Assembly: GCA_003118195.1 (NCBI GenBank)
Contig: BEXV01001739.1
Span: 64,226 to 94,474 of the forward strand
DNA: 30,249 nt
Source of the DNA: Hemicentrotus pulcherrimus
Taxonomy: Eukaryota > Echinodermata > Echinoidea > Camarodonta > Strongylocentrotidae
Direction of reading: 5' to 3'
Shown piece by piece: positions 1-10,601 of the stretch. The notes beneath the pieces are model-generated. The model was not told the origin of the DNA, searched no databases, and saw only the letters and a program-made list of their open reading frames with translations. The position numbers and the translations under genes are program-made. Numbering within the stretch: the first letter of the stretch is position 1; every line of letters begins with the position of its first letter.

Positions 1-4
1 ATTC

Positions 5-126
5 GAGAAATAGTTGTTTTTCTACGCTCTCGGGAAGGTTACAATTGGGCTATTTCCCTCGGCATGCCTCGGGAAATAGCACAATTTTAACCTTCCCTTG
101 AGCGAATAAAAAGAACTATTTTTCTC
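5..126. repeat. Foldback (hairpin) element, about 55-bp arms
   Basis: The left arm (5-58) and right arm (71-126) are near-perfect reverse complements around CCTCGGCATGCC; the outer ends read GAGAAATAGTT and AACTATTTTTCTC. Typical of a foldback MITE. It lies in intron 2 of NDUFB7. Confidence 0.85.
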
Positions 127-224
127 AAAGCAGTCATTAATACTATACTATTAATGATAATGATAAAATAGCAAAGAACTTAGGAGTATCATGGGTACCA
201 AATCAATGGAAATATATATTTAAA

Positions 225-300
225 AAAGAGCCCCCATCAGTACTAAAAGAGCCCCCGTGAGAAGGCTCACAGGGGCTCTTTTGTTTTTGGAAGAGCCCCC
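225..300. repeat. GAGCCCCC repeat cluster with 17-bp stem hairpin
   Basis: Arms 245-261 and 266-282 pair over 17 bp with one mismatch, with a 4-base loop. AAGAGCCCCC also recurs as direct copies at 226-235, 247-256 and 291-300. Probably a small foldback repeat; it only superficially resembles a bacterial terminator. Confidence 0.7.
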
Positions 301-573
301 GTTGACAACAAATTAACTTGAGCCTTGCTCAGCTGCCTCAAAATATGTGGCTCATTACAGCACTGACATCTTTATTTTGCAATTCAATTTTAGTTTGATG
401 TAAACATCAAAGTGGTAATTTGCCCCTCATGTCCCTTCAAATACATTAGTGCTAGCAGTACAACCAGTCTCGGCCACTTTTTGAAACCAAAGAGGTGTTA
501 CATGGGTACCCGGTAGGATGCGACCGTCATTGTTGGTCAAACAGTTTTTGAGCATCAAGTAACGCTCGGCTGG

Positions 574-790
574 AATGCTCCCAGAGAGTGGAGATTATGC
601 ACACTGTGTGTGCGGGCAAGCAGTGAATCCAATGACCGGGGTAATAGTATCTACATGGATATATATATATATATGTATGGTAAAACGCTTGGAGACATTG
701 TCTCTTAAGTGCTTCACAGATATTACTACCCTGGTCATCGGTTTCGTTCGCGCACAATGTGCACCATCTCCACTCCTTGGGGAATATTTT
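574..790. repeat. Inverted pair of a dispersed repeat around an AT microsatellite
   Basis: The left arm (about 574-653: GTGGAGATTATGCACACTGT through ATGACCGGGGTAATAGTATCT) and right arm (about 712-790) are diverged reverse complements, about 75-80 bp each. Between them is (AT)n at 658-674. The GATGACCGGGGTAATA core occurs again at 10152-10167, so the arms belong to a dispersed family. Confidence 0.75.
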
Positions 791-854
791 TACTATATAG
801 TCACAGTGAGGGCATATGGCAATTATTAACACAAAAGCTTTTATCATCGCACCA

Positions 855-1008
855 GGGACCCGTTTCACAGAGCTTTTTTTTCAATGACAAATGACAAAAT
901 CAATGACAAATCTGATGATAACCAATCAGAAGCAAGGATTTTATTAGCTTGACAAAAACTGTCATTTTTCACCGATGACAAGTTTTGTCAAATGGAGCCC
1001 AGGTCCCA
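855..1008. mobile_element. MITE family C, copy 1
   Basis: 154-bp element starting GGGACCCGTTTCACAGAG and ending GCCCAGGTCCC, with imperfect terminal inverted repeats and a conserved core GATAACCAATCAGAAGCAAGG. The second copy is at 24400-24537 in reverse orientation. Confidence 0.75.
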
Positions 1009-1009
1009 A

Positions 1010-1078
1010 TTGTTTCCTGGGTATGGAGTAGCAAATGTAGATTAATGCCTTGCCAAAGGACATTAGTGCCAGGCTTCT
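1010..1078 (-). mobile_element. SINE fragment (reverse orientation)
   Basis: Contains GTAGATTAATGCCTTGCCAA and AGGACATTAGTGCC, the reverse complement of the GGCATTAATCC region downstream of the B box in the tRNA-derived SINEs at 17443 and 29109. Truncated; directly abuts MITE C copy 1. Confidence 0.6.
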
Positions 1079-1211
1079 TTTCAGCAAAAAAGAATATGTT
1101 CAGATATATTATGCTTTATGCTCTTTTTTTCATTTGCAGATAATTTAGCCGTCTAGGCGCCCTTGACCCCTATTTTTGCTTGTAAACAGCTGTGCATCAC
1201 ATAATACTCAC

Positions 1212-1380
1212 TCTTCGTATTCGCAATGATCATAGTCATGTTTGGCATGTCGGCAGTTGAGGAGATTGGGGAAGTTGTCCCGGCGGCATTTCATGAGAGC
1301 TATGTAGAAGTGAGCGCAAAAATCCCGCTTGTCCATGGGTACTCTGGCCATGTTCATCTCCTCCTGGCTAGCGACCATTT
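1212..1380 (-). CDS. NDUFB7: NDUFB7 coding exon 2, CHCH domain
   Basis: 169 nt between TTTTTCTTCCAG and GTGAGT. After completing Glu it encodes MVASQEEMNMARVPMDKRDF, then CAHFYIALMKC and NCRHAKHDYDHC and ends EYE plus GA. Two CX9C motifs (C-AHFYIALMK-C and C-RHAKHDYDH-C) form the twin-CX9C CHCH hairpin of the B18 subunit, oxidised by the Mia40/CHCHD4 pathway in the intermembrane space, where NDUFB7 sits on the membrane arm of complex I. The remaining C-terminal exon (family: basic helix after DYV.RMKE) is not in 1-1211 and must be outside the window. Confidence 0.95.
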
Positions 1381-3496
1381 CTGGAAGAAAAAAAATGCAC
1401 ACACAGATTGTTAAATAAATTTATTCATTATAAAAATTTACAATGTTATGAAAACATGCCTTGATGGTTCCAGATATTGGTTGCCCATATTCATGCTTAC
1501 CTTACATCATTTATAAGAAACAAATTATATTTTAAATGTCAAAAATAGTTGATTTCTTCACAGATTTTGATAAAGTCCATGGCCATGTCTGAGTAGGCTA
1601 TACCAGTATATAATACTGTAAGTTGATTCACATGTTTTCCTGTCCAAGCAATTCAATTTTGAACATCTTTATTATTTTTTTACAAATGGGGGTGGTAATA
1701 TACCATAGAGTAAAGGAGGGGGTAATCGACCAGTTCCAGTTTTCTGCCGATTGGTTGGATGCATGGTAAAATCCCTTTAAAATACCTCGCATAATAGCAT
1801 AACACATATCCCACACATACCATACCATGCCAGTGTCACTGAAGAACCACATTTGCGCCATGAAATCGGCGGTCCCGCTTCCCAAATCCGAAAAATTGAG
1901 TATCTTACGCGTGTCTGTAAGAAATATGGGTACCATAAAATGAGATTTATTTCAAGTATTTTTCAGATTTAGAGCCCGAGTATGTGTTGGTCGCAAGCTC
2001 AAAAATATCTCATCGCATGTAATAATTCAATGCAGCCGGACTCCGCCACGCACACACGATATGTCTGTCTAATTCAGATTCCAACTTCCGATCACTGCTG
2101 TGCCTGTTTTTGGTCAGGCGAGCACCCGGGAGCTCCGGCGTGGGATACCTGCTCCGCCCGCTTGTGCTATACATCAGCGCGGAAACGCACGGCATGCGCG
2201 AGCGCTTCCTATTGACTTTGTACATGCGACCGAAAACTGGCTCGCTATGCCGATAACCATCTCTCCAAAACAGTGAAAATTGAAATCAATATTGTCATGG
2301 CAATTCGTGATTTTTTTCTGGGATCCTTTTTAAAAAAAAATAATTGTAATATTTGCTTCATGATTTGAACAAGAAATGATAGTAAATAGAAAGTAAAGAG
2401 TCCAAAAAATAGGATTTTGTCTTAAGTGGCCGAAAACCGGCTCCTTTACTCGACACAAATCATGGGTGGTTTACTTTTATTTGAGAAATCTGTTTATCAC
2501 ACTTTCAAGCAGAGCCAAGTTACATCATACATGTACTTCCTTTGCAGAAATGTAAACAAAGAAAAATGGTACCGGTATGCAAAATTTCAAATACATCATT
2601 CTTGAATACCGGTAGATTGTCTACCAAATAGGCTACCGCAAATCTGGACATTATAATTCTGCTTAGGCCTAAGGGGAAGTCCACGCTGATATTAAGTTGG
2701 TTTAATATTAAAAGCAGAAAAAATGAGAGAAATAATTTAATGAAAATTACAGTAGACGAGTTCTAGACCTAAAAAGTAAGTATCAGATTGGCAACTCACA
2801 AACAATTTTTCTTCATGTACAGTACACCACTTGTATTTCTGCGAACTCTCTTGTTGTGAGAGGTCATCATTTTTGTAATGTAAATCGCATGTTCGCTCAG
2901 ACATCAGGAACACTTGGGCAAATGACGAAATGTCATAACCACGCCGGTATCAAATTTTAACATTTTCGTTAAATTTTGACCAAATTACTGTATGTGTTTA
3001 AAGGAGAGATTGCGGCTGCCGAGATTGCAAGGTTTATTGGGTGCATGGCCATGGGTGATTACAATTACAAACGAATTAGATTTTACGATTTAAAAATAAA
3101 AGTTAAAACAAATGTTTTTTAAAACTTGAACAGTTGAAGTTGAATGTTTTTTTCACAATGAATCACTCTTCATGGCTCATGATCATGCAGGGTATGATTG
3201 CCGACTGCCGATTAAAGCTAGGTGACATTAATATCATATTTCATTTCATTACCGAGCACTTAAAGATAGACCCTAATTAGATGTAAATACAGATTCATTA
3301 TCGATTATTGAACAAAGACCGGCCAATACGGAGAGGGTCTCCAGCTCCACCTCCAGCTCACTACGTAAACGTTGTGCGCTACCGCTTCGCTGGCGTGGCA
3401 CTAGACCCGACCCCCGTATCAGCTCAACGGAGTTAGCCATCTCAAGCCCCAAGCCAAGTCAAACCACAATTTAAAGCTCAATTTAAGATGCATTAC
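1381..3496 (-). other. NDUFB7 intron 1
   Basis: 2.1-kb intron between the two NDUFB7 exons. It holds a distinctly GC- and CpG-rich patch at about 2030-2240, flanked by AT-rich DNA, and a short direct repeat of CCGAAAACTGGCTC (2229-2242) and CCGAAAACCGGCTC (2430-2443). No coding region recognised. Confidence 0.8.
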
Positions 3497-3608
3497 CCCT
3501 CTCTGGCCTTCCGTCTGGGAATCCATATTCCGGATCAAATGTAGGAAGATTGTGTAGATCAGGTGCTGTGTCAGGATTTGTAACATAAGCCGTCCACATT
3601 TGCCCCAT
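3497..3608 (-). CDS. NDUFB7: NDUFB7 coding exon 1
   Basis: ATG at 3608-3606 followed by 37 codons plus one base to a GTAATG donor: MGQMWTAYVTNPDTAPDLHN then LPTFDPEYGFPDGRPER. It matches the N-terminus of NDUFB7 (P-x-F-x-P-x-Y-G-F-P-x-x-R). Gly2 after the start Met is conserved; the mammalian protein is N-myristoylated there. The final G joins AA of exon 2 to give Glu, continuing into EMVASQEEM exactly as in the family. A competing longer frame here (3631-3419) is a shadow. Confidence 0.93.
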
Positions 3609-4532
3609 TTTCGGTTCTTCACTTTTACCACTCCAAGAAAGATGACCGAAAATTCCTACACTCTACAACAAGGGCGCCCTCAATGATCCTAAGAAAAATA
3701 TCCACTGAACTCGAGAGCTGCAGTTACATGTAGAGCTCAGTTGCTAGAAATAAAAATATATTATAATAAATTGTAATTGTAGAGATAATGATCAGTGTAC
3801 ACTCCGTAGTCAGGTAGTACAGAGTTCAGTGAAACTATCCACCATTGTAAATGAAAATTTTAAAACTGTGAACATATCTAAGGTAGCTTGCCTCTGATGT
3901 AAATAAAAAAGAAATGGAATTGTGAGATATGGCCTAGCTAGCCTATATAATTATCTCTAAAGTTTACGTATAACAAAGTGAATTTAATACTGGTAGGAAT
4001 TAAAAGAAAAGAAAAGAAAAATTATTTGAATACATTGTATCCGAATTTCCCACAACATTGTGGAAAGAGTTTTCCAACCATGATAGATATAGTATATTGT
4101 TGAATTGTTTTTTCCTGGAAATAAGAAAAAAATATATATAGTTCTATGTACATTTTTTTGGGGGGGGGGTTCTACTTCATTTCCACCTCAGTTTTTGGAT
4201 ATGGTTTGAAACAAAGTGAAACACTTAATTCCTAAGGTTGTCAGGAGATTTGTTTTCTTTATAGAACTTACCATATTTTCATAAAAAGTGAAACACTACA
4301 CGACTTGCAACTTTTTTATATTGTTTTTGGAATAACATACATAAATTAAATTATTTCAAGAGTGTGAAAACTGTCTCATTTTTAAACCTCCCAGTCTGTA
4401 AAGAAAAGAATATTGGTGCATTTCTATTTTAGCTACTTAGAATTTGATACAATTTTATTGACTATGATTTTTTTATTTAAATAATCTGAATCACATCACC
4501 TTTTGGTAATTTTCTTTTCATTTTTATCGCTC

Positions 4533-4654
4533 GGGCCCCATCGTATAAATAATTGATATCAATCATAACTATGTACATAAGAGATAGGGGTCTGCAAACT
4601 GATTGATTGGAGGACTTGATTTGGATCAATTGTAACTCTTTGTAAGATGGGCCC
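4533..4654. mobile_element. MITE family D, copy 1
   Basis: Starts GGGCCCCATCGTATAAAT and ends TTTGTAAGATGGGCCC (imperfect inverted termini); inside, ACTATGTACATAAGAGATAG and GATTTGGATCAATTGTAACT. A second copy in the same orientation is at 24558-24687. Unclassified TIR element. Confidence 0.75.
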
Positions 4655-4662
4655 TGATCTCG

Positions 4663-4760
4663 GTATGATTGCAGGGCCCTCAGGGAGAACAGTATTAATA
4701 CTGATGAGGCTACCCTGGGTAAACAACACTCATTATTATTATCATTATTATTATTATCAT
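4663..4760 (+). repeat. ATT-tailed dispersed repeat B, copy 1
   Basis: ATGATTGCAGGGCCCTCAGG, then GAGAACAGTATTAATACTGA and GAGGCTACCCTGGGTAAAC, running into an (ATT)n tail. The same unit occurs at 10169-10258, 27664-27733 and, reversed, at 27371-27430. The trinucleotide tail suggests the 3' end of a retroposon (SINE/LINE-like). Confidence 0.75.
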
Positions 4761-4799
4761 AACACTAGACATCACTGAAAACACTTGAAGCTTCATTTT

Positions 4800-7700
4800 A
4801 ATGTATATGCAGTCTGATATTTTATTTTTTCACATTTATGATCTCTTCCTCCTCCATCTGTCCATCTAAATCACATTTATTCATTCAAGTTCATTCACAG
4901 CATGTTGCTCAATACACATAACTAGACCTACACAGAAAATATCAATATATATATAGTTTTTTTCATAGTAGTTTATCTCTTTTGGACAATACATTCCTAT
5001 TTTTTGATGTACAAATGCTATCATCGTTCAGATCGACATATACTTTCAAAGTCTACAAATATAACTATTTAGGATCACCTGACCACAAGTACTTTATGAC
5101 TATTACGTAGTTGAATACCAAAAGGGCGTTGTAGTGCACACCCTCCTTGTGTTCACCTAAAAATTAACTTAAAGTTCATTCACAATTACTTTATAATGTT
5201 GCCCTTTCTTCATAAAACATGACTTTTAATAAATTACAATAATAAGAACTGTAGTTTCACATGTATAAGCTCATGTATAAGCTCATGTATAGATATATAG
5301 ATACATGTATGTATTTAAAGGCAGGGTATTCTATGGACGCTACTTCAAATTTATGTATACCGGTACGATCATCTGCTGCTCACAATGTCCAGGCCTGATG
5401 AGCTGACAGCTGTGGCCCACAATGCATCACCAACTGATGACGCATGGGTACGGGAACCAGAAACCACTCTGTATATGTCTTCACCAAAAAATGGCGCAAT
5501 TGAAAATAATTTCCAGCAGTGGTAGCGATGTCGGCAAAATACTCTGCTTTTAAGTATAGACCATTTTTTAAAATCTCAAATGTACGATGAAATCCCACAC
5601 TTGAGCAATCCAATTTGAGTTTTAATACACCATACAAAATGAAATATGCATTTGACAACTTGCTCGGAGCCGTTCGTCGATGTGCTTTGCATCTTGGCCA
5701 CACAAATGTAACAGTTGTCTGATTAATCAGAAATACACGATCTGGAACAAAACTGAATTCACAGTGGCATACACAATGAAATTATAAATATTCTGATGCT
5801 CAAACTCACAGATTCTAAAAAAAAGGGGTAGGGTCTTTATGCGAACTATGCTACTGAGCAACACATATAGATCACATAAAAGGGAATGTATCTAATGTGT
5901 GACGTGATAAAGCAACTACCTGAACTGATTCCTAATTTTGTTAATGGGGTAAGGGCACAAAGAAGTACTGCATTTATAATCAATTTAGCTTAGTAAACAA
6001 AACTTTCCTCCTCTATATGTACTATGATATTTTTTGAAGTCACATGAAATGTACAACTATATTTTTAGGGTGTGACTACAACATAAAGCTAAAAGCATAA
6101 CCTAACAAACAGATATCTATGTAACAACATTCATACAAAAGGATAAAAACTAAAATGACAGACAGGGCGTTTTTTTCCACAGGATAAACAAGTACATCTC
6201 TAAGAAGTATAACACGTACACATGTAAATGTATCTCCTTGTTATAGTTCTATATCATAAGTGTCACAAGATGGAATGTGGAGAGGGAATTGGTCAGAGAA
6301 TGAAGTAGCATGCTCTTTTGCGATATATAAAAAATAATAATACTAATATAGATGGTGTTTTCTAGCTTCTACGTCAAACAATCAAATCATCTGTCTCCTA
6401 TGTTTCTTTGCACATTCTAAACAGCACACTACATGTTATCAAGCTAACGGCTACCAACAATGCATTTGTCATGTCATCCAGACATTATAGTTGGAGAAAC
6501 ATGGTGTTTAAGGAAGACTCATGCTAAGGGTGAAAAGAGTTGACCTCTCCTGTGTGACTAAGTGTATGACAACTTATCAAAAATGAACTTTCAGAAGCCA
6601 AATTTGGGGCTTCCGATTCTTGTTTTGTTGTGATATCTGGCTTGAAATCCCCTTCCAAAAAGGAAATATATTTATACTTTTAGTACCAATTGGTGTTTCA
6701 GAAAGATTTAATGGGAATCATTACTTCTAGTACATACTTGTAAAAAGTAAACATTTTAAAGTCACATTTGCTGCCAATAGAATCAGGATTACCACATGTG
6801 CCCTGGAAATTTCTTCATACATATATCGCAGCTTTTTGGCAATTTCTTTTTAACATTTAAAATAAAAATCATAGAGGCAGGCCGTGTCCAATACTGTTAA
6901 AATTCATAAGTGTGATCAACATGAAATTATATCAAATGAAATACAAGTGTTGTTACCATCTCTGAAACAAAACTCCAAAATTATCTAAACCTATTCACGA
7001 AATGATCGCAATCTTAACATGAACCTCAATATTCTAAATCAATTCTACAATGTGCAATGAAAATGCTTTGTATTGCACGATTTAGCAGTTAAACATCACA
7101 CCAAATAATACCATATGTTAAGACATGATAAAATAATGCACACAGTCTTAATCAATACATAATCATCTGTAGACGAGTAATATCAAAGCTGAACACATCG
7201 TCATATGTGTAACAGCGCATATCAGATCACTACATCTATCTCTCAAAAACAAATGCATTCAATGGTTAAAAAGAAAAGAAAACAGACCAGCACTTTCACA
7301 TACAATGCTATCAACATAACTAAAACAGTTATCCAAAGTCAAAAAATAGACGTTTGTATTTTTTTAGCATCCCAACCTTTTCTATATGCAAAAAATAAAT
7401 GAATGATAAAATAAATTTTAAAATAAATATTCAAAAAAAAACTTTAGAGTGATTGAACTTATTCAGTGTTTACATGCACGTTGCTACCATCGATGATGTT
7501 TATTAAAATACAAAATCAAGAAAATTAAAATGGTTTGGAATTATCACCAAATATGGGGGGTGACCAATTTGAGGGGACAAAATGTGGCCATATTCTATGT
7601 CATTTGTACAGATCATGAACAATTTCCAATTAAAAGAACAAATTCAGGTTACACTTTAGGTATGCTTTTTTAAACTTAACAACCAATGAAATGTTATCTG

Positions 7701-8347
7701 GCAGTCACAAGGAAAAGCTTTTACAAAACACTATGGAATATTTTTTGAGAAAACATTCATTTATTCATCCATTAATTTCTCCTCTTATATAGTGGAACCC
7801 ACAAACAGGGGATCCACATATAAAACAACGAAAGAATGCATGGTCACCTCTGTAAGAGCCAGAGGCAGATTACGAGTTGAATGTAATCGTCAAATGCATC
7901 AGGAAATACAAAGAGATTAACTACAACCAGCAGCAGGTTTGACCAATGGGCAACCTTCGTTTTGAACATGTGACCAGCAAATGACATTCAGCAATATCAA
8001 CGGAAATGCCATATACTTGAATACAGGCAGATAAATCCCTCATCGATCTGTTTGTTAGCAGTAAGTACATGAACATTATATCCTCAAAATGATTTACAGC
8101 GATACATTTACTGCTTTTTCTAAAAAGCATTAAACAATTCAAATATAGATTCTACTACCGTACGTTCAGGGCGGGGTGACAAACATTTTCAATTCTTAGT
8201 TTACTGAATTGTCAAAAAAACAAGGCTCATAATAAATGCTGCTGTCCTGGTTCAGTACTGGAAATATATAGTGATAGTATCATCGCTAAAAAGTGAGACT
8301 CGTTTATGTATATATTAGATTTCTTGGCCCGCCATCCTATCTCTGTC
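4800..8347 (-). other. AP3D1 3' UTR and downstream flank (extent unknown)
   Basis: AT-rich DNA following the AP3D1 stop, without recognisable transposons down to about 4760, which would fit a long 3' UTR. Minus-strand AATAAA candidates occur at 7765-7760, 4881-4876 and 4826-4821; none can be singled out from sequence alone. A single 107-codon open stretch (5703-5380, minus) is unassigned. GU/AU-rich motifs are common but not diagnostic. Confidence 0.4.
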
Positions 8348-8443
8348 CTACGATTCCAAGATGGTTGCCTTTATTTCATCTAGATAGTTGGACAGTAAGC
8401 TGGGATCATTGGATTTGCCGTCAACTGAAAGGCCTCCACCATC
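8348..8443 (-). CDS. AP3D1: AP3D1 exon O: C-terminus and stop
   Basis: 96 coding nt: acceptor TTTTGCTGCTGCAG, then DGGGLSVDGKSNDPSLLSNY, LDEIKATILES and TAG at 8350-8348. Vertebrate AP3D1 ends SVDGKCSDSTLLSNLLEEMKATL plus a few residues, so the terminus is complete. The last exon continues into the 3' UTR below 8348. Confidence 0.95.
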   Translation of the reverse strand, partial: DGGGLSVDGKSNDPSLLSNYLDEIKATILES

Positions 8444-10557
8444 CTGCAGCAGCAAAAAAAAATAATAGTTTACAAATGTGTCCATGATTCAGAAGTCCTA
8501 CCCCAGGGAAAACAATGGAAATATTTTTGTGTCTGTGTAAAGGGTACTATGAAACCAACATTTCAAATGATAATGATGAAGTATATTTCCAATTTTTTTC
8601 CTTATCTGAGGTTGAAAGAGGGATGTCTATGATGAAAAGAAGGCTAAATCTGTTAGCAATGCACTCAATGCTGGTCAGAATGCTACACAACATTTACTAT
8701 CCCCCCCCCACCCCCTCCCATATTTCCTAGTATATTTACATGCATAAAGAGAAAAAATATTTTGGAAATTGTAAACAATGGTACCTTCATTACTATTTAT
8801 ACCGACTTCATTTGTAAACATCTGTTTAGCCATGCTCACATTGTACCCCAACAAGACCCTCTTTCCCCTTCCTCTCCCTTCCTCTCCCTAATTTGGACAA
8901 AAGGTATCTTCTGTAACAGTTCACCCTTCCCTTTATGATCAGTGATGTTAAACCCTCACCATCATTAAAATATGGCCAAAGAAGAAACTCAAACACCCCT
9001 CATATATATATATATATATACATCCCTTCTTTAAAGGTTTCCACGTGCAGTAGGTCATAATTCGCCAACACAGGACTTGGTGGAAATACCATTAATGGGT
9101 GTACAAGTCCTGCACACAGCCAACCTGTAGGCCCATCAAGAAAATCCCCAGTCTCTCAGAGAGTCTTTGTTTGAGGGAAATATTTTTAGATAATGACTTT
9201 TCCATATGGGGCAATTGGTGGGAAATGCAAAACTGAAGGCTAATCCTAGTGACTGACAACACTTGTTATAGGGTAAACACCCAAATGGTGCCTACTTCCC
9301 CCCGACAGCCCATTACTTTGCATCTGTAACTCCAATGAAAGGTAATTTCTCCTCCTCCAACTTACCATTGTCTTGAGTAGCACACAGACTTGGTGTCCCT
9401 TCATGGAGCAGCTGAAGAGGGATGCGGTCCGTTCCACCCTCTCCACCACCGCCATGTGGGAGTAGAAGCACACCCGGGCCAGGGTGACGGCAAAGTCGAC
9501 GCCCCCCGGGGGCGTGGTGAAGGAATTCTTGGCCGAAAGCTCGCCGTTGGCTAGTAGCTCTGAGTAATGCTCTCTGCAAGATGAAAAGATTTGAAATAGT
9601 CTTAGCGAATGTTCAAAATGAGTTCAAGCCAGACACAATTCTGCACCAGACAAGCATGCAGATTGGAGAAAACTCAAAGAATACACTTTTGCTGCAATTT
9701 GCCTCTGCATAAATCCATTGAGATGTTGCCATCAACCTCCAAACCGGGAGAAGATACTTAGATAGATAGATAGATAAATACATTTCACTGATAGATATAC
9801 ACGTACATGCATGTGATCCTTTTACATCTACAGTAAGTAACAGAAAATACCTACAAATGAACTTTCCCTACCATTCAGTCATAATATTGGAAAAGGTTAT
9901 TCACACAGTAATGGCCGTTTCCATATGACAGCGGAAACCACAGCAGATTTTAAAACATTTTTTCTTCTTCTTTAAACGTTTAAATGAATAGTAAGTGAGG
10001 AGAAACAGTTCTTGTCATCCTCTGCCTGTTTTGTCAAAACTCTTTTGCACTAAAGTTATGAAAAACCTGCTGCATTTCACCGTGTCATATGGAAGGATCT
10101 TAACAGTGATGATGGGAATCATTACAATTGTGTGCGGGTAAGCCTGCATCCGATGACCGGGGTAATAATATGATTGCAGGGCCCTCAGGGAGAACAGTAT
10201 GAATACTGATGAGGCTACCCTGGGTAAACAAGACATATTATTATTATTATTATTATTAAAATTCATTTACTATTTGTATCCATCAATTACTTTACCTGCT
10301 GCATGGTGTGGCCAGCATGTAAGAAGAAACTGGAAGATTAACCTTGAAATCTATCTTCTCACTTGTAGAACCCTTATCATCCTGCATTTAAAAAAACGAA
10401 AACGATGGAGAGGAGAGAATCAACAAAAGATTATATGCAGGTGATAGGGGAAATAATCAAAGTTGAAGTCTATCCCAACATCAAGGTTTTAACTAAAGAG
10501 AGAGAGAGGTTTTAACTAAAGAGAGAGAGAGAGCAATCAAGAGATAGATAGATAGAT

Positions 10558-10601
<44 letters not shown>

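Noticed and set aside
245..282. Rho-independent-terminator-like hairpin followed by T-run
   Set aside because: The window is eukaryotic; the hairpin is part of a local repeat cluster.
1628..1936. 102-codon minus-strand frame in NDUFB7 intron 1
   Set aside because: No similarity to the NDUFB7 N-terminus, which is clearly encoded at 3497-3608; likely chance.
3419..3631. 70-codon minus-strand frame over NDUFB7 exon 1
   Set aside because: Out of frame with the MGQMWTAYV start that matches NDUFB7 and splices to exon 2.
9313..9579. 88-codon minus-strand frame over exon N
   Set aside because: Wrong frame; the frame with VCFYSHMAVVERVE is the conserved one.
10295..10335. Candidate for the missing AP3D1 exon (an AG..GTAAAG-bounded stretch on the minus strand)
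   Set aside because: Too short and its translation (FFLHAGHTMQQ) does not resemble the expected EKLDF...TTPC segment.
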